Source: Pseudomonadota bacterium | GTDB taxonomy: Bacteria; Pseudomonadota; Gammaproteobacteria; Xanthomonadales; SZUA-38 | Length of the DNA: 64,000 nt | Reading direction: 5' to 3' | Assembly: GCA_039033415.1 (NCBI GenBank) | Contig: JBCCCR010000001.1 | Location: 310,001 to 374,000, forward strand | Shown here: positions 28,498 through 37,139 of the stretch, in pieces | Layout: each line of letters starts with the position of its first letter | Numbering within the stretch: position 1 is the first letter of the stretch | Translations under genes and position numbers: made by a program | Notes under the pieces: model-generated | Databases searched by the model: none | What the model was told of the DNA's origin: nothing | Seen by the model: the letters and a program-made list of their open reading frames with translations, nothing else

Positions 28498-30182
28498 TGG
28501 ATCTATCCCAATTTCACTTTCTGAGGCCGGGTTGGCTAGCGCTGCTGCCGGTAGCGGGTGTCCTCGTTTGGTGGCTCCGTCGGCCCGGAGGCGACCTGTC
28601 TGCCTGGCAGCAGATCTGCGACCCGAAGCTCCTGGAGTTTCTGACCTGTGGTGAGGGTGGCCGTCCGCGTCGCTGGCCGCTCGTCCTGGTCAGTATTGGC
28701 TGGCTACTGGCCTGTCTGGCGTTGGCGGGCCCCACCTGGAACAAGCGGCCGTTACCCCTGTTTCAGACCGAGGCGGTCCGCGTGGTGGTGCTCGACCTGT
28801 CCCGCTCTATGCTGGCGGGAGACCTGACGCCTGATCGTCTGACTCAGGCCCGCTACAAGCTTGCTGACCTGCTGGATCGAAACCGGGAGGGCCAGGTTGG
28901 GCTCGTCGCGTATGCCGGTGAGTCATTTGTTGTGTCTCCGCTGACTCAGGATGCCAACACGATCAAGGCGATGCTGGGTGCACTCGACGTATCGATCATG
29001 CCGGTGCAGGGCAGCGAGCTGGGGGAAGCGCTACGGCTCGCGCACCAGCTTCTTGAAGGTGTAACCGCAGCGGACGGCGAGGTGATTGTGGTGACAGACT
29101 CGGTCGGCACCGGCGGCCTGACCGCCGCACGAGAGGTGTTTGAGGCCGGCCATCGGGTATCGGTCATCGGTGTTGGCACACCGGAGGGCGCACCGATCCC
29201 ACAGGCCAACGGCGGATTCTTTAAGGCGTCTGACGGGACCATCGCGGTTCCACGCCTCAATGAAGTCGAACTGGCGGAGCTTGCAGCGATCGGTGGGGGC
29301 ATCTACGTGAGGCTCCGCACGGACGATCGTGATCTGGATCGAGTGTTGAGCCCGCGCGCCGGCAGTCTTGCCACCTCCGGCAACGACAACAGCGAGAGCC
29401 TGCAGTGGCGGGAGGAGGGGCCGTGGCTGGTTCTGGTGCTGCTCCCATTAGCGGCGCTGGCTTTCCGGCGCGGCTGGCTGCTGGTGGTCCCGCTCGCGGT
29501 TCTTTTGCTGCCGCCGCAGCCGGCTCAGGCCAACTGGGTCAGCGATGCGTTCAAGACGCCGGATCAGCAGGCTTCCGAGGCGCTGAGCGCGGGTGAACAT
29601 GAGTCAGCGGCGGCGCTGGCCGTGGACCCGCTGCTGCGTGGCGAAGCGCTTTATCGCGATCAGCAGTATGAGGCTGCAGCGGCCGCGTTTGGGCAGGTCA
29701 ACGGACCTGACGGGCACTACAACCGCGGCAACGCTCTGGCGATGCAGGAACGGTATCAGGACGCCATTGATGCCTACGATCAGGCCCTTGCGATGAATCC
29801 TGAAATGGACGACGCACTGCACAACAAGTCGGTGCTGGAAGAGCTGCTCAAGGAGCAGGAGCAACAGCAGCAGCAGCAGGAGAATTCAGACAGTCAGGAT
29901 CAGTCGGACGGCGAGAGCGAGCAGCAGTCCGAGCAGCCGAGCGAGCAGGAAGGCACCGAAGAGTCCGAGCAGCAGGCTCAGTCGGAAGAGAGTGAGTCCG
30001 AAGTGCAGCAGGAACAGACGGCACCGATGGCCGCTGAGGAGCTCGATGCCGAGGAGAAGCAGTCGCTGGAGCAATGGCTGAGACGAATCCCTGACGACCC
30101 GGGTGGTCTATTGCGGAGGAAATTTCTGCTGGAGTATCAGCGCCGCGGTCAGCCCCCGGCCAGCGAGGAGGAACAATGGTGA
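28497..30182 (+). CDS. batB: BatB-like VWA protein with TPR and Gln/Ser/Glu-rich tail
   Basis: A 561-residue membrane protein. Two N-terminal helices are followed by a VWA domain with MIDAS motif DLSRS (residues 100-104), a membrane helix around residues 315-335, two TPR-like repeats in YNRGNALAMQERYQDAIDAYDQALAMNP, and a low-complexity tail rich in Gln, Ser and Glu (about residues 443-520). A short ordered C-terminus (EKQSLEQWLRRIPDDPGGLLR) ends it. This is BatB joined to a BatC-like TPR region. It overlaps batA by one base and the batD fusion by 7 bases. Confidence 0.9.
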   Translation: MDLSQFHFLRPGWLALLPVAGVLVWWLRRPGGDLSAWQQICDPKLLEFLTCGEGGRPRRWPLVLVSIGWLLACLALAGPTWNKRPLPLFQTEAVRVVVLDLSRSMLAGDLTPDRLTQARYKLADLLDRNREGQVGLVAYAGESFVVSPLTQDANTIKAMLGALDVSIMPVQGSELGEALRLAHQLLEGVTAADGEVIVVTDSVGTGGLTAAREVFEAGHRVSVIGVGTPEGAPIPQANGGFFKASDGTIAVPRLNEVELAELAAIGGGIYVRLRTDDRDLDRVLSPRAGSLATSGNDNSESLQWREEGPWLVLVLLPLAALAFRRGWLLVVPLAVLLLPPQPAQANWVSDAFKTPDQQASEALSAGEHESAAALAVDPLLRGEALYRDQQYEAAAAAFGQVNGPDGHYNRGNALAMQERYQDAIDAYDQALAMNPEMDDALHNKSVLEELLKEQEQQQQQQENSDSQDQSDGESEQQSEQPSEQEGTEESEQQAQSEESESEVQQEQTAPMAAEELDAEEKQSLEQWLRRIPDDPGGLLRRKFLLEYQRRGQPPASEEEQW

Positions 30183-33100
30183 TGCAACGGTTGTGCTTGG
30201 CGCTGGTTCTGCTTTGCGGCACCGCGCAAGCTCAGGAGATCAACGCTTCGCTGGATCGGGAAACCATTTTCCTGGGAGAGTCGGTGCTGCTGAAGATCGA
30301 CCTGGTGAATCCTGAGTCAGACAGTCGGCCGGACTATCTGCCGCTGGACGCGCAGTTCAACCGCCTGGACACGGGCACCAACTCCAGTCTGGAGCTGACG
30401 AACGGCCAGCGTCGGCTCAAAGTGCAGCACAACATCCTGCTCGAACCCAAGATCGACGGCACGCTGGTTCTGCCGCCGCTGAAGGTGGGAAAGCTCACAA
30501 CCCAGCCGATCACGCTCACCGTGCTCGAGCGACCCAAAGCCGACAGAAACTCTGATCAGGATGTCTTCGTTGAGCTGGAAGCCATGCCGCTGGAGCCCTA
30601 TGTGCATTCTCAGGTGCGGCTGACGGTAAGGCTTTTTCACGCCCCGCCCATCACCGAGGGTGCGTTGAATAACGAACCCTGGCCCGACGGGCTGGTGGTT
30701 GAGCGCGTCGGCGATGATCGCACCAATACGCAGGTGATCGACGGTAAACGGTACCGGGTTGTGGAGCGACGCTTCGCGCTGTTTCCGGAGCGCAGCGGCG
30801 CCCTTCAAATTCCCCCGGTTAGCTTCCGCGGTCGGGTTGCCGATCCGGGCGGCGGCAACGCGTCGCTGTTCAGCCGGGGTCGGCGGGTGAGCGTCAGCAG
30901 CGATCCGCTCACGCTGGAGGTCAAACCGCAGCCGGCCAGCTTCAGCGGCGATCTTTGGCTTCCCGCCGCCGATCTGACCCTCAGCGAAGTCTGGCCGAAT
31001 GGCGAACCGAGCTTTGTTCAGGGTGAGCCGGTAACACGCAAGCTCGAGCTGCGGGCTCGCGGGTTGCTGTCGGTCCAGCTTCCCGACATTGCCCTGCCGG
31101 ACGTCGCTGGCATCAAGGTATATCCCGATCAGCCGAGCAGCAAAACAAACTCCAGCCCCACCGGTTGGGCGCTGGCCTCACGGGATCAAACCTACGCGTT
31201 GGTGCCGACGGAAGCCGGCGTCATGACGCTCCCAGAGATCCGAATCCCCTGGTGGGATGTGGAGGCCAATCAGGAGCGCGTGGCGGTAATTCCGGCGCGC
31301 CAGGTTGACGTGGCTCCAGGGCAATCAGCCGCGCTCTCGCCGGATCTGATACCCCAGTTCGGGGCCTCAGCCGATCGGGCAGAAGGAGGCGCCGCCGGAA
31401 CCAGCGCGTCACCCATCGGGTGGCCGGCCCTCAGCGCAGTGCTGGCCGTGCTGTGGCTGGGGACGGCAGTGGCCTGGTGGCGGGCCAAAAACGCTGTCCC
31501 CCGGCAGGCCGAACCCGCGCCCGATGATCGCCAGGTCGCGAGGGCGGCGAGCGAGAGGCAATGGCGTGAGCGCCTGACGAAGGCCTGCGAGGCGAATGAT
31601 GGGCGCGCGGCTGCGCAGGCGCTGGTCTCGCTCGCCCGGACCGCCAGCGGACAATCCGTCAACTCGCTCCACGCTGCGGCGATGCTCGCAACGGACGGCA
31701 AGGCGGTCGAGCTTCTTCTAGAGCTGGATCAGTGCCTGTATTCGCAAGGGGGCAATAGCTGGTCCGGTGCCGCGCTGGCCAAGGCGGTCGACAAGCTGAA
31801 GTTCCGTTCGGCGACCGAGGAACAAGCTGAAAATGCTGGGCCGGTAGCACTCCCACCGCTGTACTCAGCGATCTTTGTGCTGAGTTGCGGCCTCGCGTTG
31901 GCGACGGCCGGCGGGCAGGCAACGGCGCAACCTGCAGAGCCAGACAAGCCTGGCTGCGGCGTAGCGCCGGTACTCATCACCGGGGCGATCATCCATACGG
32001 TTTTCTCCGGTCAGCCGAGTCCTGAAGCCCTGGTCTACAGCCCCTGCGGGAAGGTGTTGGCCATCGGGTCAACGGCCGATCTGATGCGGGACTACGCCGA
32101 GGCGAAAGCGCTGGCGCTGCCGGATGCCACTTTGGTGCCCGGCCTGGTCGACGCTCATGGTCACATTATGAACCTCGGCCTTGGGCTGCTGGCCGTGAAT
32201 CTGCGCGACACCGCCTCAAAAGCTGAGGTGTTGGAGCGACTTCGCGATTTTTCCCGCAACCTGCCGCCGGAGGCCTGGCTGCTGGGCAGGGGATGGGATC
32301 AGAACGACTGGCCGGAAAAAGCCTTTCCGAGTCGAGCTGATCTCGATGCCCTGTTTCCCGATCGGCCGGTCTGGCTGACCCGAATTGACGGGCACGCCGC
32401 CTGGGGCAACTCCGCTGCGCTGGCGGAGGCGGACCGAGATTTTTCGGGTGACTGGCAGCCCGAGGGTGGTCAGATTCAGCGCGATAGCGAGGGTGAGGCC
32501 ACCGGTATTTTTGTCGATCGGGCCATGGCGTTTGTGCAGACGCAGGTGCCGGCTTGGACCGAGGCAGACCGCCGCCGGGCGCTGAAGCTGGCGATGGCCT
32601 CGCTGGCTGCGGCCGGAATCACCGGCGTCCATGACGCCGGCACCTCACAGCAGGATCTTGAGCGATTCCTCGCGGCGGAAAAGTCTGACGAGCTGACGCT
32701 GCGGATTTACGCCATGGCCGACGGCGACCAGGAGCTCCTGCAGTCGCTGTGTCAGGATACGGTCCATACCGATCGGGTTAGCGCCCGCTCCGTCAAGCTC
32801 TACGCAGACGGTGCGCTGGGCTCGCGCGGCGCGGCTTTGATCGCCGACTACTCCGACGATCCAGGAAACCGCGGACTCCTGCTCCAGCCCAAGGCGCGGC
32901 TGACTGAGCAGGTCACTCGGGCGATGGGCTGCGGGCTGCAGGTGAACACGCACGCCATCGGCGACCTGGGTAATCGGGTAGTGCTCGACGCGTACGAATC
33001 GGGCAGCACCCAGCATCCGACCAATCCGGGCCGCCATCGAATCGAACACGCACAGGTGATCTCACCCAGAGATTTTCCGCGCTTCGCTGAGCTCTCGCTG

Positions 33101-33589
33101 ATCGCCTCCGTTCAGCCTACCCATGCGACCAGCGACATGTATTGGGCCCAGGATCGTGTTGGCCCCGTCAGAATCCGCGGTGCGTACGCCTGGCGTCGGA
33201 TGCGCGAACTGTCGATACCGCTGGCGCTGGGGTCGGACTTTCCCGTAGAGAAGATCAATCCGATGTTGGGGCTGCATGCTGCCGTGACCCGCCAGGACGT
33301 TAAGGGCTGGCCCGCGGGCGGCTGGTATGCCGACCAGGTGCTCACGCGCGAGGAGGCCCTGCATGGTTTCACCCTGGGCGCCGCCTATGCGGCCTTCGCG
33401 GAGAACGAGGTTGGCTCGTTGGAGGTTGGCAAGTTCGCTGACTTGGTCATCCTCGATCGGAACATCATGACGATCCCCGCTGACGATATACCGTCGGTGA
33501 ACGTGCTGGCGACAATTGTCGGTGGGCGTGCGGTGTACCTGAATCCCACCTGGTCTTCGCTCGATTCCGAAGCACTCCCTCAGCACTAA
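30176..33589 (+). CDS. BatD fused in frame to an Amidohydro_3 (YtcJ-like) amidohydrolase
   Basis: A single 1137-codon frame with two complete proteins. Residues 1-564 are BatD: signal peptide (CLALVLLCGTAQAQ), beta-rich domains, a membrane helix at about 412-432, then a cytoplasmic helical region ending LPPLYS, the normal end of a BatD. At once a signal-peptide-like segment follows (AIFVLSCGLALATAGGQATAQ), and residues about 590-1137 form a complete metal-dependent amidohydrolase. Its metal and catalytic motifs are present: HGH in VDAHGHIM, the Lys in SVKLYADGALGSRGA, His in NTHAIGD, His in RHRIEHAQ and Asp in LGSDFPV. There is no internal stop or ATG at the junction; CTG or GTG codons there could start the second half alone. 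BatD works in the envelope, while the amidohydrolase would hydrolyse an N-acyl or amide compound of unknown identity. Confidence 0.88.
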   Translation: MVMQRLCLALVLLCGTAQAQEINASLDRETIFLGESVLLKIDLVNPESDSRPDYLPLDAQFNRLDTGTNSSLELTNGQRRLKVQHNILLEPKIDGTLVLPPLKVGKLTTQPITLTVLERPKADRNSDQDVFVELEAMPLEPYVHSQVRLTVRLFHAPPITEGALNNEPWPDGLVVERVGDDRTNTQVIDGKRYRVVERRFALFPERSGALQIPPVSFRGRVADPGGGNASLFSRGRRVSVSSDPLTLEVKPQPASFSGDLWLPAADLTLSEVWPNGEPSFVQGEPVTRKLELRARGLLSVQLPDIALPDVAGIKVYPDQPSSKTNSSPTGWALASRDQTYALVPTEAGVMTLPEIRIPWWDVEANQERVAVIPARQVDVAPGQSAALSPDLIPQFGASADRAEGGAAGTSASPIGWPALSAVLAVLWLGTAVAWWRAKNAVPRQAEPAPDDRQVARAASERQWRERLTKACEANDGRAAAQALVSLARTASGQSVNSLHAAAMLATDGKAVELLLELDQCLYSQGGNSWSGAALAKAVDKLKFRSATEEQAENAGPVALPPLYSAIFVLSCGLALATAGGQATAQPAEPDKPGCGVAPVLITGAIIHTVFSGQPSPEALVYSPCGKVLAIGSTADLMRDYAEAKALALPDATLVPGLVDAHGHIMNLGLGLLAVNLRDTASKAEVLERLRDFSRNLPPEAWLLGRGWDQNDWPEKAFPSRADLDALFPDRPVWLTRIDGHAAWGNSAALAEADRDFSGDWQPEGGQIQRDSEGEATGIFVDRAMAFVQTQVPAWTEADRRRALKLAMASLAAAGITGVHDAGTSQQDLERFLAAEKSDELTLRIYAMADGDQELLQSLCQDTVHTDRVSARSVKLYADGALGSRGAALIADYSDDPGNRGLLLQPKARLTEQVTRAMGCGLQVNTHAIGDLGNRVVLDAYESGSTQHPTNPGRHRIEHAQVISPRDFPRFAELSLIASVQPTHATSDMYWAQDRVGPVRIRGAYAWRRMRELSIPLALGSDFPVEKINPMLGLHAAVTRQDVKGWPAGGWYADQVLTREEALHGFTLGAAYAAFAENEVGSLEVGKFADLVILDRNIMTIPADDIPSVNVLATIVGGRAVYLNPTWSSLDSEALPQH

Positions 33590-33659
33590 AACCAGGACAC
33601 TAGAGCAATGTATCTAATCCGGCGCGATAGACTGGGCGCCTGGGACTTTCACTTGGAGA

Positions 33660-34442
33660 ATGCCGTTGAAGCGCGTGGTATTTAATCAGAAGGGTGGCGT
33701 AGGGAAGTCCACCATCGTGTGCAATCTGGCGGCGATCAACGCCGACAGCGGTCGCTCCACCGTCGTTATCGATATGGATCCGCAGGGTAACTCGAGTCAG
33801 TACCTGCTTGGTCCGGACTGGGATCAGCGCGAGGCCAACGTTGCGCGGTACCTGGAGAGCACCCTGGGGCCTGGCCGGCGTAAGGTCGATCCCGCCGAGT
33901 TTTGTGTGGAGACCCCTTTTCCTGACCTCTGGGTGATGCCCGGCTCCCCCGATTTGGCTGAACTCCGCATTAAGCTGGAGCAGAAGCACAAGATCTTTAA
34001 GCTGCGCGACGCCCTGAACGCGCTCAGCGGAGAAGTGGACGATATCTACGTCGACACCCCGCCGGCCTACGACTTTTTCAGCCTGTCCGCGCTGATTGCC
34101 TGTGATCGCGTCTTGATTCCCTTCGACTGTGACGAGTTTTCCCGGAAGGCGCTGTATACGCTGATGGACAATGTTGATGAGGTCCAGGCAGATCACAATG
34201 AAGACCTCCGCCTGGAGGGGATTGTCGTGAACCAGTTTCAGGCGCAGTCCAACCTGCCGGCGCGAATCGTGGCGGAAATGAAAAAAGAAAAGCTGCCGAT
34301 GTTAACCCCGATGATCAGCAGCTCGGTGGTGGTCAAAGAGTCGCACGAGGCGAACCAACCGCTGGTCTATTTCCGTCGCAGCCACAAGGTGACTCAGCAG
34401 TTCATCGAGCTCCATAAGAAGCTCCGCCGCCGCCGGGTCTGA
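33660..34442 (+). CDS. ParA/MinD-type ATPase (orphan)
   Basis: A 260-residue P-loop ATPase of the ParA/Soj class. The deviant Walker A motif KGGVGKST is at residues 11-18, Walker A' is VVIDMDPQGNSSQYLL, and Walker B is DDIYVDTPPAYDFF. Such proteins position DNA or protein cargo by oscillating on the nucleoid. No parB lies beside it, so it is not a plain chromosome or plasmid partition pair. Its cargo is unknown. The start is ATG with TTGGAGA directly upstream. It follows the BatD fusion by 70 bases and is convergent with ada. Confidence 0.9.
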   Translation: MPLKRVVFNQKGGVGKSTIVCNLAAINADSGRSTVVIDMDPQGNSSQYLLGPDWDQREANVARYLESTLGPGRRKVDPAEFCVETPFPDLWVMPGSPDLAELRIKLEQKHKIFKLRDALNALSGEVDDIYVDTPPAYDFFSLSALIACDRVLIPFDCDEFSRKALYTLMDNVDEVQADHNEDLRLEGIVVNQFQAQSNLPARIVAEMKKEKLPMLTPMISSSVVVKESHEANQPLVYFRRSHKVTQQFIELHKKLRRRRV

Positions 34443-34443
34443 G

Positions 34444-35529
34444 TCAGGAGGCTTCCTGCCTCGCCCGCCGGGCGGTATGAACCCGCTCGTGCTCCAAAAG
34501 CCACTGCTTGCGCCACAGCCCTCCGCCATAGCCGGTCAACGAACCGTCGGCACCGATAACCCGGTGGCAAGGCACCACAATCGACAGCGTATTGGCACCG
34601 TTGGCGCGAGCCACAGCTCGGCTTGAGCCGGGCCTGCCAAGCTGCCTCGCCAGCGCTCCATAGCTCCGGGTTTCACCGGCCGGAATCGCCTGCAGCGCAT
34701 CCCACACCGAACGGGTAAAAGCGCTTGCCGGCGGGCTGCCGGATGTCCCGCAGGGCGTTTGGAAAAGAGTGATCTGGCCAGAAAAGTAGTCTTTGAGCTC
34801 AGCGCTGATCTGGTCGATCAGTGGGTTCGGAGCGATTCCGAGAGGCCCGCGATGAGCCTGCAGGCGTTTGAGCTCCCCGGGCAGGCCTTTTCGGTCGTGA
34901 AACTCCAGGAGGTGAAGGGCCTGCTCATCAGCAACCGCAATCATCGGACCCAGCGGCGTCTCGACCCAGCCACAGCAGAGTTTATGGGCCTTGCTCAAGC
35001 TCGATGGCGGCTGGCCGGTGAGCCGGGCGATGGCCTGGCGAAAGCCACTGGCGGAGTCGAACCCTGCCTGCTGCTGCGCATCGATGATCGCCGAACCCTG
35101 GGCGATCTGCTCCATGCCGCTGCGCAGGCGTCGCAGCCGGGCCATTTCGAGGAAAGTCATGCCGTAATGGCGTTTAAAGGTGCGTCGCACGGTGGAAGGA
35201 TCCAGCCCAAGCTGCTGAATGTCCGCCTCTCGCCAGCGCCGAGTCGGGTCCTCTTCCAGTGCCGCAAGCAGGCGACTGACCAGCGGGTCCTCAGCTGAGA
35301 TCGGGTGTAACGGTCGGCAGCGACGGCATGGCCGGAAGCCTGCGTCCAGACAGTCCGCGATGTTGTCGAAGAAACGGCAGTTCTCGGCCTTCGGCTTGCG
35401 GGCTGTGCAGCTCAGTCGACAAAAGATACCGGTACTGGTGACGCCAACCCAGGCGATGCCTTCGTAGCTGCGGTCTCGCTTCAGCAGCGCGTCGTAGAGG
35501 ATCTGGTCATCGGGCAGTTGAAATAACAT
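34444..35529 (-). CDS. ada: Ada bifunctional regulator/O6-methylguanine-DNA methyltransferase
   Basis: A 361-residue protein of the adaptive response to DNA alkylation. The N-terminal zinc domain has Cys37, Cys41, Cys68 and Cys71 (FCRLSC and CRRC), one of which takes a methyl group from phosphotriesters and turns the protein into an activator. An AraC-type helix-turn-helix domain fills about residues 85-180. The C-terminal methyltransferase carries the active site IVVPCHRVIG and GLWRKQWLLEHE. All three modules are complete. No alkB or alkA is next to it. An adjacent promoter with an Ada box was not recognised in the 86-base gap upstream. Confidence 0.95.
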   Translation of the reverse strand: MLFQLPDDQILYDALLKRDRSYEGIAWVGVTSTGIFCRLSCTARKPKAENCRFFDNIADCLDAGFRPCRRCRPLHPISAEDPLVSRLLAALEEDPTRRWREADIQQLGLDPSTVRRTFKRHYGMTFLEMARLRRLRSGMEQIAQGSAIIDAQQQAGFDSASGFRQAIARLTGQPPSSLSKAHKLCCGWVETPLGPMIAVADEQALHLLEFHDRKGLPGELKRLQAHRGPLGIAPNPLIDQISAELKDYFSGQITLFQTPCGTSGSPPASAFTRSVWDALQAIPAGETRSYGALARQLGRPGSSRAVARANGANTLSIVVPCHRVIGADGSLTGYGGGLWRKQWLLEHERVHTARRARQEAS

Positions 35530-35615
35530 GCCATAGTAATAGCACGAAGCCCGTTTCCAGGTCGCCGGAGATCGGGCAGCGAATTGGGCTGCCCTGAGCT
35601 CGGTGGCCGGTGTCG

Positions 35616-36347
35616 CTAGAGGCTGGCGACCAGATTGTTAGACCGGTTGAGATCTCGCGCGAGCTGCCGTGCCAGCGGCGACAGATCCTGGCCCTGGTGT
35701 CCGAAGAGCGCCAGGGCGCCAGCACCGGTTGGCATCATCTGCACCGTGACCTGATCCATGGAAAAGTTGTGCTTTTCCTCCATGGGCTCTCCTGGCATCA
35801 GCATAACGGTCACCTTGTCGCCCGTATCGTCGGTCAGAACGAGGTGTAGTCCGCGCTTCTCGCCGATCACACACGGGCTCAAGTAGGTGACGTCCGCGAT
35901 CGCTTCTTCCAGACTCACGCCCTGAGACGTAAAGCCCTGGGCAACCATCGGCGGTGGGAGCGGTCGGTCATTGGCGAACGCAGCGGGCTCGGGATGCTCC
36001 AGGTGCGCCACAAAAGCCTCGCGCGCGAAGGCATCCACCTGAGGTCCTCGGGGCAGGATGACCGAAGCGACGCCAACCAGCACAAGCACCGCGGCCGCCA
36101 TCGCCAGCCACGTGGGCGGGCGATAGCTATGTGAGCTCTCCTCGTCCGTGAAGCAATGCGCAAGAATGGTCTCGACGGATGGGGACGGGACCGGAACTCG
36201 CAAGGCACTCTCAAGCTTGTCCTCGAATTCCTGCGCAGCGGCATGTGCGCTGGCGTTTTGGATGGAGCTTCGGCTCGCTTCCAGGAACTCCGGCTCACGG
36301 CTGCGTGGGTCGGCATTCAGGTAAATTTTGTACTGTTCGAAATCCAT
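35616..36347 (-). CDS. DUF3379 family putative anti-sigma factor
   Basis: A 243-residue single-pass membrane protein. A soluble N-terminal part with EFEDKLESALRVPVPS is followed by a transmembrane helix (WLAMAAAVLVLVGVASVIL) near residues 80-98 and a periplasmic domain with YLSPCVIGEKRGLHLVL and HQGQDLSPLARQL. This is the layout of DUF3379 proteins, most of which are encoded right behind an ECF sigma factor and act as its anti-sigma. Here no sigma factor gene is adjacent; the upstream gene on the same strand is Lrp. The 198 bases before it hold a GC-rich palindrome (CCGCGC/GCGCGG at 36368-36383) and nothing else I can name. Confidence 0.75.
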   Translation of the reverse strand: MDFEQYKIYLNADPRSREPEFLEASRSSIQNASAHAAAQEFEDKLESALRVPVPSPSVETILAHCFTDEESSHSYRPPTWLAMAAAVLVLVGVASVILPRGPQVDAFAREAFVAHLEHPEPAAFANDRPLPPPMVAQGFTSQGVSLEEAIADVTYLSPCVIGEKRGLHLVLTDDTGDKVTVMLMPGEPMEEKHNFSMDQVTVQMMPTGAGALALFGHQGQDLSPLARQLARDLNRSNNLVASL

Positions 36348-36545
36348 TTTCGCTGTTTACTACTTAGCCGCGCGCGTGCGCGGGCGATGGTTATAAGGTC
36401 AGACACCCATAAGACCCGGCATTGCCGGTTTTTCTTTCATGAATTTCTAACAATTTTTGCGGCGAGTCCCATAGCCAGGCGAAAAAGGTATCCGAGGCGG
36501 TGTCCGGTTGACGTGAACGACCTAAAGTATTTATCAATCAGCGTG

Positions 36546-37004
36546 TTAGACGGGGAGGTAGTTGCTTCGTTTGATTTCTGACAGAGCGATATTCGACGTG
36601 ACCTCCTGAACCCCAGGCAGCTGCGACAGCTTTTCGAAGAAAAACCGCTCATAGGCTTCGATATCCTGCGCGACGATCCGCAGCAGAAAATCAACGTTTC
36701 CCATCAGCACGTAACACTCCTGGACCTCCGGGTAGCGCTGGACCGCTTCAGAAAATGCGGTGAGGTTCGCCCGACCTTGGGTGGTGAGTTTGACCTGCGC
36801 AAAAACCATCGCCCGGAACCCGGCTTTTCGCCGATCGAGGGCCACAAACTGGTTGGGTACCAGGCCCTCATCCCGGTAGCGCTGAATGCGCCGCCAGCAG
36901 GTCGCCTGGGAGGCCCCAATCTGCTCGCCGATGGCGCCCGCGGTGATGTCCGGCACGGTTTGTAGCAGGTGCAATATCTGGCGGTCTACGCGGTCTAGCT
37001 CCAT
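36546..37004 (-). CDS. Lrp/AsnC family transcriptional regulator
   Basis: A 152-residue regulator with an N-terminal helix-turn-helix (DRVDRQILHLLQTVPDI...IGASQATCWRRIQRYRDEGL) and a RAM effector domain (VFAQVKLTTQGRANL ... ECYVLMGNVDFLLRI). Lrp-like proteins usually sense an amino acid and assemble as octamers on DNA repeats. It is divergent from a leucine/branched-chain amino acid dehydrogenase and is therefore a probable local regulator of that gene. ATG at 37004 is chosen by family length; a perfect TATAAT overlaps the codons just upstream, so transcription may begin close to the start codon. Confidence 0.92.
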   Translation of the reverse strand: MELDRVDRQILHLLQTVPDITAGAIGEQIGASQATCWRRIQRYRDEGLVPNQFVALDRRKAGFRAMVFAQVKLTTQGRANLTAFSEAVQRYPEVQECYVLMGNVDFLLRIVAQDIEAYERFFFEKLSQLPGVQEVTSNIALSEIKRSNYLPV

Positions 37005-37045
37005 AGCAAATAAATTATACATTGAACGGCGTAATGGCAAATAAA
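37003..37045. promoter_or_regulatory. direct repeat likely bound by the Lrp protein
   Basis: ATAGCAAATAAA and ATGGCAAATAAA are 12-bp direct repeats with one mismatch, 31 bp apart start to start, which is close to three helical turns. The first covers the lrp start codon and the second lies toward the dehydrogenase gene. Equal facing on the helix suits the wrapped DNA complexes of Lrp octamers. Binding is inference. Confidence 0.45.
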
Positions 37046-37139
37046 GCTTTCACAAATAGACGAATAAGCTGCTAATTAGATAAGAAAAACCGCAGAAACC
37101 GGCGTATCGTTTCATCATCTATTCATGCGGTTATGGCTT

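Noticed and set aside
29845-30030. Repetitive GAGCAG-type DNA in batB resembling a repeat array
   Set aside because: It encodes a Gln/Ser/Glu-rich low-complexity tail; there are no regular spacers, so it is not CRISPR.
36417-36437. CCGGC-ATT-GCCGG with T run, a terminator-like site on the plus strand
   Set aside because: No plus-strand gene ends here; it may only be part of the leader of the DUF3379 gene.
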